Made by a program: the position numbers and the translations under genes
The notes under the pieces: generated by a model
What the model saw: the letters and a program-made list of their open reading frames with translations, nothing else
Database searches by the model: none
Told to the model about the DNA's origin: nothing
Part shown: positions 8,159 through 16,192 of the stretch, in pieces
Numbering within the stretch: the stretch's first letter is position 1
How the letters are laid out: every line of letters starts with the position of its first letter
Assembly: GCA_965214975.1 (NCBI GenBank)
Contig: OZ244055.1
Span: 2,666,001 to 2,730,000, forward strand
Direction of reading: 5' to 3'
From: JAJEBT01 sp965214975
GTDB lineage: Bacteria > Pseudomonadota > Alphaproteobacteria > MPNO01 > UBA830
DNA: 64,000 nt

Positions 8159-9406
8159 ATGGCAGGACGCGCGATCGAGATCGCCGCCGCGGACGGCGGG
8201 GCTTTCAACGGATACCTGGCCGTGCCCGAGGCCGGATCCGGCCCGGGCCTGGTCATCGGCCAGGAGATTTTCGGCGTGAATCCGACGATGCGGGCGACGG
8301 CGGACTACTTCGCCGAGGAAGGGTACGTCGTTCTCGTTCCGGACATGTTCTGGCGCCTCGAGCCGGGCGTCGAGCTGGGCTACTCCGAGGCCGATTTCGG
8401 GAAGGCTTTCGGCTATTTCGAGCGCTTCGACGTCGACAAGGCCGTCGAGGACATCGACGCCGCGATGAGGACGCTCGCCGGGCTCGGCGAATGCACGGGC
8501 GGCATCGGCTACATGGGGTTCTGTCTCGGCGGCAAGCTCGCCTACCTGACCGCGGCCCGGCTGGATCCCGCCGTCGCCGTCTCGTTCTACGGCGTCGGGC
8601 TGCCCCAGCTGCTCGACGAGGCGGCGAACGTGAAGTGTCCCATGCTCTTCCATTGCCCCGACCTCGACGAGCTGATGCCTCCGGAAGACGTGACCGCGCT
8701 TCGCGAGGCGTTCGCCGGCCGGGACGACGTCGAGATCCACGGCTACCCCGGCGCCGACCACGGATTCTACAACCGCGACCGCGACGTGTTCGACAAGGCG
8801 TCGTCCTCGATGGCCCACACCCGGACCATCGCCGTCCTGCGGCGCGCGCTCGGCCCGCACTACGACCTGGGGGCTCTCTGGGACAGGCATTGCGAGCACG
8901 AGTTCCTGACCCGCGACGTCGACGCGACGATGGCGACGATGGTGGCGGAGCCCTACGTCAACCACATCCCGACCCTGACGGGAGGCGTCGGCCACAAGGA
9001 ACTGCACCGGTTCTACCTGAACCATTTCGTGCACGCCAACCCGGAAGACACCAGGCTCGTGCCGGTTTCCAGAACCATCGGCGCCGACAGGGTCGTGGAC
9101 GAGCTGCTTTTCTGCTTCACCCACACCCGGGAGATCGACTGGATGCTGCCCGGCATCGAGCCCACCGGCAAGTACGTCGAGATCCCGGTCGTCGCCGTCG
9201 TCAACTTCCGCGGCGACAAGCTGTATCACGAGCACATCTACTGGGACCAGGCCTCGGTGCTGGCGCAGGTCGGCGCGCTCGATCCGGACGGCCTGCCCGT
9301 CGCCGGGCACGACGTCGCCAGCAAGATGATGGATCCGGCGAGCGTCTCCTCGAACGGCCTGATGGCGCGGTGGGCGGAGTCGGAACCCGCCGGCGGGGCG
9401 GGCTGA
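8159..9406 (+). CDS. Dienelactone hydrolase fused to SnoaL-like domain
   Basis: A 415-residue two-domain protein. Residues 1-235 form an alpha/beta hydrolase of the dienelactone hydrolase (carboxymethylenebutenolidase) family. The nucleophile is Cys122 in GFCLGGK, with an acid near Asp170 (PDLDELMP) and His201 in GADHGFYN. Residues about 245-400 look like a SnoaL/NTF2-type cone domain, with the landmarks YVNHIPTLTGG, LHRFYLNHF and VVAVVNFRGDKLYHEHIYWD. Stand-alone DLHs are about 230 residues, so this is a fusion. DLHs open lactone rings in aromatic (chlorocatechol-type) degradation; here the substrate is unknown. The ribosome site GGGAGCGG precedes ATG. The SDR gene follows after 27 bases. 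Confidence 0.85.
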   Translation: MAGRAIEIAAADGGAFNGYLAVPEAGSGPGLVIGQEIFGVNPTMRATADYFAEEGYVVLVPDMFWRLEPGVELGYSEADFGKAFGYFERFDVDKAVEDIDAAMRTLAGLGECTGGIGYMGFCLGGKLAYLTAARLDPAVAVSFYGVGLPQLLDEAANVKCPMLFHCPDLDELMPPEDVTALREAFAGRDDVEIHGYPGADHGFYNRDRDVFDKASSSMAHTRTIAVLRRALGPHYDLGALWDRHCEHEFLTRDVDATMATMVAEPYVNHIPTLTGGVGHKELHRFYLNHFVHANPEDTRLVPVSRTIGADRVVDELLFCFTHTREIDWMLPGIEPTGKYVEIPVVAVVNFRGDKLYHEHIYWDQASVLAQVGALDPDGLPVAGHDVASKMMDPASVSSNGLMARWAESEPAGGAG

Positions 9407-9433
9407 GGGCCGTCCGGAGACCGGGAGGCGCGC

Positions 9434-10156
9434 ATGGACATCTCCGCCGCGACGGTCCTCGTGACGGGGGCGAACCGGGGGCTCGGCCGCGCGCTGGTCG
9501 AGGCGTTCGACGCCGCCGGCGCCGCGAGGATCCACGCCGGCGTCCGCGACCCGTCGGTCGCCGGGAATCTCGCCGACGGCGAGCGCGTCCGCGTTCTGGC
9601 GCTCGACATCGACGACGACGCGCAGGTGGCGCGCGCCGCGGAGGAATGCCGGGACGTCACGCTGCTGGTCAACAACGCCGGCGTGAACTTCAACGTGCCG
9701 CTCATCGGATCGGAAACCATGGAGCCGACGCGCCGGGAAGTCGAGACCAACTACCTGGGCTCGCTCCGCATGTGCCGCGCCTTCGCGCCGGTGCTCGCCG
9801 CCAACGGCGGCGGAATGATCGTCAACGTCATCTCGATGCTGGCGCGCGTCTCGATCCCGGCCATCGGCTCGGTGTGCGGCTCCAAGGCCGCGCTTCTGCT
9901 GATGACCAACGGCATCCGCGCCGAACTCGCGCGCCAGGGCACGCGCGTGATGGGCGTCCTGCCGGGTCCGATCGCCACCGACATGACGCCCGACGGCGAG
10001 TCCGCGCCGGCCGACATCGCCGCCGACATTCTCGAGGCGATCGCCGGGGACGCGGAGGAGATCTGGCCCGGCCCGATGGCCGAGGCGACGCGCCGCGGCC
10101 TGCTCGAGGATCCCGGCAGGGTCGAGAGGGAGTTCGCCGCCTACCTCCCCGAGTAG
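9434..10156 (+). CDS. SDR-fold protein lacking the catalytic tyrosine
   Basis: A 240-residue Rossmann protein of the short-chain dehydrogenase family. The cofactor motif VTGANRGLGRAL starts at about residue 10, followed by LLVNNAGVNF and MIVNVISMLARVS. At the active site the usual YxxxK reads V147-C-G-S-K151, so the Tyr is replaced by Val while the Lys remains. The C-terminal part (VLPGPIATDMTPDGE) is normal. It may be a catalytically altered or non-catalytic member. It probably forms an operon with the hydrolase gene 27 bases upstream, with GGGAGG before the ATG. Its end overlaps the convergent ABC ATPase gene by 16 bases. Confidence 0.85.
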   Translation: MDISAATVLVTGANRGLGRALVEAFDAAGAARIHAGVRDPSVAGNLADGERVRVLALDIDDDAQVARAAEECRDVTLLVNNAGVNFNVPLIGSETMEPTRREVETNYLGSLRMCRAFAPVLAANGGGMIVNVISMLARVSIPAIGSVCGSKAALLLMTNGIRAELARQGTRVMGVLPGPIATDMTPDGESAPADIAADILEAIAGDAEEIWPGPMAEATRRGLLEDPGRVEREFAAYLPE

Positions 10157-10959
10157 GGTTTCCCGGCGTCGAGCCAGCCCGGCTCCACCTGCGGCAGCGG
10201 AACGGCGGCCAGCAGCTCGCGCGTGTAGGGGTGCCGCGGCCTCTCGAAGATGTCGGCGCACGTCCCCTCCTCGACGATCCCGCCCTCGCGCATGACCACG
10301 ACGCGCGAGCACACCGTCCGCACCACCGACAGGTCATGGCTGATGAACAGCAGCGCGAGTCCCATCTCCTCGCGAAGCCGCCGGAGCAGTTCCAGGATCT
10401 GCGCCTGGACGGAAACGTCGAGCCCCGAGACGATCTCGTCGGCGACGACGAACCGCGGGCCCGCGGCGACGGCGCGCGCGATGGCCGCGCGCTGGCGCTG
10501 CCCGCCCGAGAGCTGGTGGGGATAGCGCCGGCCGTGATCCGGCGAGAGGCCGACCCGTTCGAGGAGCGGTCCGGCGTCCGGCCGCTCCCCGGCCGACCCG
10601 AAGACGCGCAGAGGCTCCGTCACGATGCGCGCGATCCGGTGGCGCGGATTGAGAGACGACTGCGGATCCTGGAAGATCATCTGCATGTGGCGCCGCAGGG
10701 GCCGCAGCTCCTCCTCGGGGAGGCGGGTGATGTCCCGCCCCTGGAACAGGACAGTCCCGGCGGCCGGCCGGTGAAGGCGAAGGACGGTGCGTCCCAGGGT
10801 GGTCTTGCCCGAGCCGGATTCGCCGACCACGCCGACGGCCTCGCCGGGCGCGACCTCGAGGTCGATTCCCGAAAGCACGGTCCGCCACGTCCCACGCCCG
10901 AACGGGACTCCGCGGCCGCGGTCGGGAAACGCGACCTCGAGTCCGCGCACCTCAAGCAT
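10141..10959 (-). CDS. Di/oligopeptide ABC transporter ATP-binding protein (DppF-type)
   Basis: A 272-residue ABC ATPase. The Walker A is GESGSGKTT, the Q-loop MIFQDPQSSLNP, the signature LSGGQRQR, and the Walker B is VVADEIVSGLD followed by the H-loop ISHDLSVV. The insert between Q-loop and signature and the C-terminal HPYTRELLAAVP segment are hallmarks of the Opp/Dpp subfamily. It couples ATP hydrolysis in the cytoplasm to uptake through the two permeases encoded upstream. It is the last gene of the operon; its ATG overlaps the stop of the DppD-type gene by 8 bases. The terminal Cys-rich oligopeptide-binding tail typical of OppF is short here. Confidence 0.93.
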   Translation of the reverse strand: MLEVRGLEVAFPDRGRGVPFGRGTWRTVLSGIDLEVAPGEAVGVVGESGSGKTTLGRTVLRLHRPAAGTVLFQGRDITRLPEEELRPLRRHMQMIFQDPQSSLNPRHRIARIVTEPLRVFGSAGERPDAGPLLERVGLSPDHGRRYPHQLSGGQRQRAAIARAVAAGPRFVVADEIVSGLDVSVQAQILELLRRLREEMGLALLFISHDLSVVRTVCSRVVVMREGGIVEEGTCADIFERPRHPYTRELLAAVPLPQVEPGWLDAGKPYSGR

Positions 10960-11827
10960 CGCCGCGCGCCGCGTCGTAGTCGTCCGCCTCCCGTCGCAGC
11001 CGCTCCGCCAGCGCTTCCGTCACCGGACGGAGTTCCCGGCCCGGGCGGTCGTGGCGCGGGGTCGCGTCGAGAAGGGCCCGCGTGTAGGCGTGGCGAGGAC
11101 GCGAGAACAGGTCGGCGGCGGGGGCGGATTCCAGGATCCGTCCGCCGTGGATGACGCTGACGTCGTCGCAGATCTTCGCGACGACGCCGAGATCGTGGGC
11201 GACGAACAGCACCGCGGCGCCGGTGCGGGACTGCTGTTCCTTGATGAGGCGCAGGATCTGTTTCTGCACGGTCACGTCGAGAGCGGTCGTCGGCTCGTCC
11301 GCGACGACGAGATCGGGCTCGCAGGCGAAGGCCGCGGCGATGACGACGCGCTGGCGCATGCCGCCGGAGAGTTCGTGGGGGTACTGCCGGAGCACGCGCG
11401 CGGGCTCCCGGATGTGGACGGCGTCGAGAAGCTCCAGGGCCCGCGACCGGGCCGCTCCTCTCGGCAGGCGGAGATGGCGGCGCAGGACGTCGACGATCTG
11501 GGACTCGATGCGGAGAACCGGGTTGAGCGCCGTCATCGGATCCTGCAGCACCATCGCGATCCTGCGCCCCAGCAACCCGGCCTCGGCGCCCCGGCCGGCG
11601 AGCGGGCGCCCCCGGAACCTCACCGTTCCGCCGGTCACCCTCGCGGCGGACGGCAGAATGCCGAGCACGGCCTTTCCGACCATCGTCTTTCCGGCCCCCG
11701 ATTCGCCGACCAGGCCGTGCACCCGGCCTTCCGCGACGGCGAGGTCGACGCCCCGCAGCACCGGAACGGCGCCGTCCTCGCCCGCGATCTCGAGATGCAG
11801 CCGGTCGACGGACAGAACCGCGGTCAC
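10952..11827 (-). CDS. Di/oligopeptide ABC transporter ATP-binding protein (DppD-type)
   Basis: A 291-residue ABC ATPase and partner of the DppF-type subunit. The Walker A is GESGAGKTM, the Q-loop MVLQDPMTALNP, the signature LSGGMRQR, the Walker B VVADEPTTALD and the H-loop VAHDLGVV. The C-terminal RHAYTRALLDATP is the Opp/Dpp signature extension. It starts at a GTG that overlaps the TGA of the permease gene (GTGA), indicating translational coupling; an ATG farther upstream would lie inside the permease gene. The Opp/Dpp assignment is firm, but the transported ligand (peptide, opine, glycoside or aromatic conjugate) cannot be read from the ATPase. Confidence 0.92.
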   Translation of the reverse strand: MTAVLSVDRLHLEIAGEDGAVPVLRGVDLAVAEGRVHGLVGESGAGKTMVGKAVLGILPSAARVTGGTVRFRGRPLAGRGAEAGLLGRRIAMVLQDPMTALNPVLRIESQIVDVLRRHLRLPRGAARSRALELLDAVHIREPARVLRQYPHELSGGMRQRVVIAAAFACEPDLVVADEPTTALDVTVQKQILRLIKEQQSRTGAAVLFVAHDLGVVAKICDDVSVIHGGRILESAPAADLFSRPRHAYTRALLDATPRHDRPGRELRPVTEALAERLRREADDYDAARGDA

Positions 11828-12645
11828 TTCCGCATCACCGGATCGAGGGCCTGGCGCAGGCCGTCGCCGAGGCAGTTGAGGCCGAAGACCGAGACGACGA
11901 GGCACGCCACCGGAAACACCATCACCCACCAGGCCTGATGCAGGTACTCCCGCCCCTCGGCGATCATGCCGCCCCAGGTGGCGACGTTCGAGGACGAGAA
12001 CCCGACGAAGCTCAGGATCGCCTCGACCACCACCGCGATGCCCATCTCGAGCGCGAAAAGGACGAGCATCAGGGGCGCGACGTTGGGCAGCACCTCGCCG
12101 AACAGGATGCGCGGGCGGGTCTTGCCCGTCGTCACCGCGGCGAGAACGAAGTCCTGTTCGCGCACGACCAGAACCTCCGCGCGCACGACGCGGCAGAAGC
12201 GGGTCCAGTCGATGACGACGATGGCGATGACGACCGCGTGCAGCCCGGCGCCGATCACCGCGACCAGGATGATCGCCAGCAGCACCGGCGGGAACGACAT
12301 GAAGACCTCCACGGTCCTCGAGATCAGCGCGTCGACCCACCCGCCGTAGAACCCCGCGAACAGGCCGAGCGAGATCCCGATCGCGGCCGCGAAGAAGGCG
12401 CCCAGCGTCGCCACGACGACCGCGGGCCGCGCGCCGTGTAGAAGGCGCGACAGCACGTCCCTGCCGAGCGAGTCCGTGCCCAGGGGATGTCCGGCCTCCG
12501 CGGCGGCGGACCAGAACGGCGGCAGGTACTGGGCGAGCAGTTCCTGTTCCAGCGGATCCCTCGGCGCGAGCGCGGGCGCGAGCAGCGCGGCCAGCACCAG
12601 CGCGGCCAGCACCGCCAGCCCGAAGCCCAGGCGCGGGTTATCCAT
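11824..12645 (-). CDS. ABC transporter permease (DppC-type)
   Basis: A 273-residue inner-membrane permease with six predicted helices. The N-terminal helix is followed by a periplasmic loop containing HPLGTDSLGRDVLSRLLHGAR, diagnostic of DppC/OppC. The EAA loop is seen as VLAAVTTGKTRPRILFGEVLPN, which docks onto the ATPases. The C-terminal segment GDGLRQALDPVMRK is typical of the family. It overlaps the upstream permease gene by 8 bases and the downstream ATPase start by 4, so the operon is translationally coupled. Confidence 0.94.
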   Translation of the reverse strand: MDNPRLGFGLAVLAALVLAALLAPALAPRDPLEQELLAQYLPPFWSAAAEAGHPLGTDSLGRDVLSRLLHGARPAVVVATLGAFFAAAIGISLGLFAGFYGGWVDALISRTVEVFMSFPPVLLAIILVAVIGAGLHAVVIAIVVIDWTRFCRVVRAEVLVVREQDFVLAAVTTGKTRPRILFGEVLPNVAPLMLVLFALEMGIAVVVEAILSFVGFSSSNVATWGGMIAEGREYLHQAWWVMVFPVACLVVSVFGLNCLGDGLRQALDPVMRK

Positions 12646-13645
12646 TGCGAACCCTGGGGTTCATGAGCGTGTAGGCGAGATCGATCAGCAGGTTCAGGCA
12701 GACGAACAGCGCCGCGAAGGCAAGGCAGATGCCCTGGATCAGCGGCAGGTCGCGGTTGACGACGGCGCTGACCGCCAGGTTGCCGATGCCGGGATAGGAG
12801 AAGATGAGCTCGATCAGGACCGTGCCGCCGACCAGGAACATGAACTGCACGCCGCTCAGCGTCACGGTCGGGATCAGGGCGTTGGGAAGCGCGTGACGCA
12901 GCAGGATCCGCGCCCGGCCGAGGCCCTTGACCCGGGCGAAGAGGATGTAGTCCTGGGCCAGCGCCTCGAGCAGCGACGTCTTGAGCACCCGTGCCACGGC
13001 CGCCGTCAGCGGCAGGGCGAGCGCCAGCGTCGGAAGCAGCATGTGCCTCAGCAGCGTCGCCGCAGCCTCGGCGTCGCCCCGGAGAAGGCTCTCGACGAGG
13101 AAGAAGCCGGTCGCGAAGTCGATCGGCAGGGTCGGGTCCAGGCGGCCGGAAATCGGCAGCACCGGGATCAGCACGCCGAAGAACAGGATGAGCAGCAGGG
13201 CCCAGAGAAAGTCGGGGATCGCGATCGCGACCCCGTTCAGCCCGTCGACCAGCGCCTCGGGCCAGCGGCCGCGCCAGTGCGCGGCGGCGCAGCCCAGCCC
13301 CGTCCCGAGGGCGACGCCGCAGACGATGGCGAGGGCCGCCAGCTCGAGGGTCGGCGGAAGATGCAGCAGGATCAGTTCTCCCACGTCCTGCTTGAAGCTG
13401 ATCGAGACGCCGAGATCCCCGGCGGCGACGTTGCCGAGATAGACCAGGAACTGGTCGAGGACGGGCAGGTCGAGGCCGTAGAACGCCCGGAGCCTCGCGA
13501 CGTCCTCCATCGTCGCCTCGGGGCCGATCATCATCGACACCGGATCCCCCGGAACGACGCGCAGGAGGACGAACACGACGACGGCGACGCCGAACAGGGT
13601 CGGCGCCGCCAGCAGGAGCCGCTTCAGGACGTAGGTTGCGGACAT
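12638..13645 (-). CDS. ABC transporter permease (DppB-type)
   Basis: A 335-residue permease with the DppB/OppB layout. The first helix carries the LKRLLLAAPTLFGVAVVVFVLL pattern in part, followed by VVPGDPVSMMIG and FYGLDLPVLDQFLVYL. Four or five more helices come next, and the EAA-type loop (RVKGLGRARILLRHALPN) contacts the ATPases. The end is NLLIDLAYTLMNPRVR, where the Asp-x-x-Tyr and Asn-Pro-Arg are conserved. It pairs with the DppC-type subunit encoded 8 bases overlapping downstream. The binding-protein gene lies 76 bases upstream. Confidence 0.94.
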   Translation of the reverse strand: MSATYVLKRLLLAAPTLFGVAVVVFVLLRVVPGDPVSMMIGPEATMEDVARLRAFYGLDLPVLDQFLVYLGNVAAGDLGVSISFKQDVGELILLHLPPTLELAALAIVCGVALGTGLGCAAAHWRGRWPEALVDGLNGVAIAIPDFLWALLLILFFGVLIPVLPISGRLDPTLPIDFATGFFLVESLLRGDAEAAATLLRHMLLPTLALALPLTAAVARVLKTSLLEALAQDYILFARVKGLGRARILLRHALPNALIPTVTLSGVQFMFLVGGTVLIELIFSYPGIGNLAVSAVVNRDLPLIQGICLAFAALFVCLNLLIDLAYTLMNPRVRNG

Positions 13646-13721
13646 CGCCCGCCGGGACGCGCGTCCGGAGCCGTCGGGCGCGCGGCGGGGGGCGGCCGGC
13701 GGCCCGACCGCCCCCGCCCCG

Positions 13722-15269
13722 TCACTTCCGGCCCATTCCGGCCGGCAGGACGAAGTTCGCGACGTGCGGCGCGAACTTCAGCTCCGCCTTGTGGACCACC
13801 GGCTGGTGGAACTGCCACAGCGGCAGGACCAGGGCGTTCTCCGCGATGTAGCGGTTGGCCTCGTCGTAGCCCCGGATGCGCCTGTCGTGATCACGCTCCT
13901 GGAACAGCGCGCCGAGTCGCGCCGTCAGCTCCTTGCCGTCCCACACCGAGTGCGGGCTCGGGCCGAACATGGCGTGGCCGGTGGAGTTCTCCGGGTCGCC
14001 CGACGAGTTGCCCCAGCTGTAGTAGGCGGCGGGCGCCAGCCTGTCCTGGGCGCGGAGCTGGAAATGCTTGGCGATCTCGTAGACCTCGATCTCGGCCTCG
14101 ATGCCGACGCGCCGCCACATCCCGACGATCGCCTGGACGGTCTCGTAGTCCTTGGGCTTGTAGCCTCTGGTGGTCTGGATCCTGAACCTGACCGGGTTGT
14201 CGCGCGAGAAGCCGCTTTTCCCGAGCAGCGTCCGCGCGAGCTCCGGATCGTGGGGCGTCCGGATGTCCGGGTTGTAGCCCGCGTACTGCGGCGCGAGCAG
14301 GGTGTCGATCGGCGTGGCGTAGCCGCCCATGATGCGGTCGACGATGGCGCGCTTGTCCACGGCGTGCACCGCGGCACGGCGCACGTTGGGATCGAGCATC
14401 GGGCCGACGTCGTTGATGAAGATCATCGCGATGTCGCTGACCGGATTGGCCGTGCCGGCGAGTCCGGACTTGCGGCGGAGCCTCTCGAACTGCTCGTGCG
14501 GCAGATCGAGCGTGAGATCGGACGAGCCGCTCTCGATCTCGGAGACCCGGCTCGAGACGTCGGTGACGAACTTGAAGACCACTGTCTCGAACGCCGGCCG
14601 CGGCCCCCAGTAGTTGGGGTTGCGGACGAGCCGCGCGAACGAGCCGCGGACGTATCTTTCCAGCCGGTAGGGGCCGGAGCCCATCGGCTCCTTCTCGAAG
14701 CCGGCCTTGCCGACCTTCTCGTAGTGGTGCGGCGGCAGAAGGTAGGCGCCGAGGAAACTCAGCCAGGACAGGATCGTCGCCCGGTAGGGCTCGAGGTCGG
14801 CGGTGATCACGTCGCCGTCGATCCTGTGGTTCTTGAGGCTGCCCCAGATGAACTGGATCGGGTTGCCGGTCTTGGGGTCGCCGAGGCGTCGCAGGTTCCA
14901 GACGACGTCCTCGGCGGTGACCGGGCGGCCGTCGGCCCAGCGGCGGTCCCTGCCGAGCCGGAGCCGAATGCCCGACTTGTCGGCGTTGAAGGCCCACTCG
15001 ACGAGGATGCCCGGAACCTGCCTGAGACCGGGATCCTGGTCGACGTACTGGTCGAACACCGACTTGTAGATCGAGGCCAGCCCGGGATTGACGGCCGACG
15101 TCCCGGTGGTTGGATCCCAGGACGGGACCGGCAGGTTGTAGGCGATGGTCAGGGTGTCGCCGATCGCGGCGCGGGCCTCCCGCGACCACAGGATGGATGC
15201 CGGCAGGGCCGCCCCCAGGGCGGCGGCGCCGGCCACGAAGTCTCTGCGCCGAATGTCCGTCGTCGTCAT
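13722..15269 (-). CDS. Tat-exported ABC substrate-binding protein (SBP family 5)
   Basis: A 515-residue binding protein heading the Dpp/Opp-type operon. The N-terminus has a twin-arginine signal (RRRDFVAGAAALGAALP) ending near AREARAA, so it is probably exported folded. The mature part has the family-5 pattern: LTIAYNLPVPSWDPTTG, GRDRRWADGRPVTAEDVVWNLRRL, MGSGPYRLERYVRGSF and NPNYWG. ATG 15269 follows a GAGGACGAGG ribosome site; the frame is open farther upstream, but without export signal or ribosome site. The ligand is unknown. The surrounding aromatic-catabolic genes make a non-peptide ligand possible. Confidence 0.9.
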   Translation of the reverse strand: MTTTDIRRRDFVAGAAALGAALPASILWSREARAAIGDTLTIAYNLPVPSWDPTTGTSAVNPGLASIYKSVFDQYVDQDPGLRQVPGILVEWAFNADKSGIRLRLGRDRRWADGRPVTAEDVVWNLRRLGDPKTGNPIQFIWGSLKNHRIDGDVITADLEPYRATILSWLSFLGAYLLPPHHYEKVGKAGFEKEPMGSGPYRLERYVRGSFARLVRNPNYWGPRPAFETVVFKFVTDVSSRVSEIESGSSDLTLDLPHEQFERLRRKSGLAGTANPVSDIAMIFINDVGPMLDPNVRRAAVHAVDKRAIVDRIMGGYATPIDTLLAPQYAGYNPDIRTPHDPELARTLLGKSGFSRDNPVRFRIQTTRGYKPKDYETVQAIVGMWRRVGIEAEIEVYEIAKHFQLRAQDRLAPAAYYSWGNSSGDPENSTGHAMFGPSPHSVWDGKELTARLGALFQERDHDRRIRGYDEANRYIAENALVLPLWQFHQPVVHKAELKFAPHVANFVLPAGMGRK

Positions 15270-15395
15270 GATCCTCGTCCTCCCGGTTTCACGTGGCGGG
15301 CCGCGGGCCGGAGCCGCCGGGCTCCTCCGCGGCACCTCGCGCATTTGTAGCACATGCGGGCGCGCGCCTGGCCGCGCCCGCCGGCGCGGACATCC

Positions 15396-15424
15396 TTGAC
15401 CGCGCGGTCCCCGTCGCCTACACG
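15396..15424 (+). promoter_or_regulatory. Probable promoter of GST gene
   Basis: TTGACC (15396-15401), a 17-base spacer and TACACG (15419-15424), 41 bases before the ATG at 15466. The -35 matches five of six consensus bases; the -10 is moderate. Confidence 0.45.
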
Positions 15425-15465
15425 AACCGGCGGCGGACGGCCGCGGCGCGGGAAGGGAAACGGAC

Positions 15466-16167
15466 ATGGCGATCACGCTCTACGAACTGCTCGGCGCCGA
15501 CGATCGCCGCTACAGCCAGTTCTCCTGGCGCGCCAGGATGGCGCTCAGGCACAAGGGGCTGGACTTCGATCTGCGGCCGATCCTGCTGACCGACAAGGAG
15601 TCCATCGCCTTCGCGAACTCCTCGAGCGTGCCGGTGCTGGTGGACGGCGACGACGTGCTTTCCGATTCCTGGGACATCGCCGTCCATCTGGAGGAGGCCT
15701 ACGCGGACGCCCCGTCGCTGTTCGGCGGCGGGATGGGGGCCGGCCTGACGAGAGTCGTCAATTCCTGGTGCGACCGCGCCGTCAACGTGGCGCTCGGCCC
15801 GCTGATCGCGCGCGACGTGCTCGACGCCGCCCATCCCGACGACCGGGCCTATTTCCGCGAGTCCATGGAACGGACGTACGGGCGCGCCCTCGAGGAGGTG
15901 CAGGAAGGGCGGGAGGATCGCGTCAGGACGCTCTACCGCGCGCTCGACCCGATCCGGACGGCCTTCCGCAAGGGACAGGACCACGTGTGCGGCGCCGTGC
16001 CCGGCTACGCGGACTACATCGTCTTCTCGCTGTTCCAGTGGGCGCGCGTGACGAGCCCGTTCAAGCTGCTCGACGCCGACGATCCGGTGTACGCGTGGCG
16101 CGAGCGCATGCTCGACCTGTTCGACGGCTACGCGCGCGACACCGTGGCCCACGACCTCGCCGCCTGA
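15466..16167 (+). CDS. Glutathione S-transferase family protein (LigE-like type)
   Basis: A 233-residue GST. The N-terminal thioredoxin-like domain starts ITLYELLGADDRRYSQFSWRARMALRHKGL, a pattern shared with beta-etherase-type GSTs (LigE/LigP), in which the Ser/Phe region precedes a basic helix. The glutathione-binding stretch is SSSVPVLVDGDDVLSDSWDIAVHLEE. The helical C-terminal domain carries GAVPGYADYIVFSLFQWAR. The beta-etherase resemblance is from memory of the family and is only a suggestion; the general GST assignment is firm. It has a good ribosome site (GGAAGGGAAA). It converges with the aryl-CoA ligase gene of the neighbouring catabolic cluster. Confidence 0.85.
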   Translation: MAITLYELLGADDRRYSQFSWRARMALRHKGLDFDLRPILLTDKESIAFANSSSVPVLVDGDDVLSDSWDIAVHLEEAYADAPSLFGGGMGAGLTRVVNSWCDRAVNVALGPLIARDVLDAAHPDDRAYFRESMERTYGRALEEVQEGREDRVRTLYRALDPIRTAFRKGQDHVCGAVPGYADYIVFSLFQWARVTSPFKLLDADDPVYAWRERMLDLFDGYARDTVAHDLAA

Positions 16168-16192
16168 CGCCCGTCCCGCGGCGCGGCGGGTT

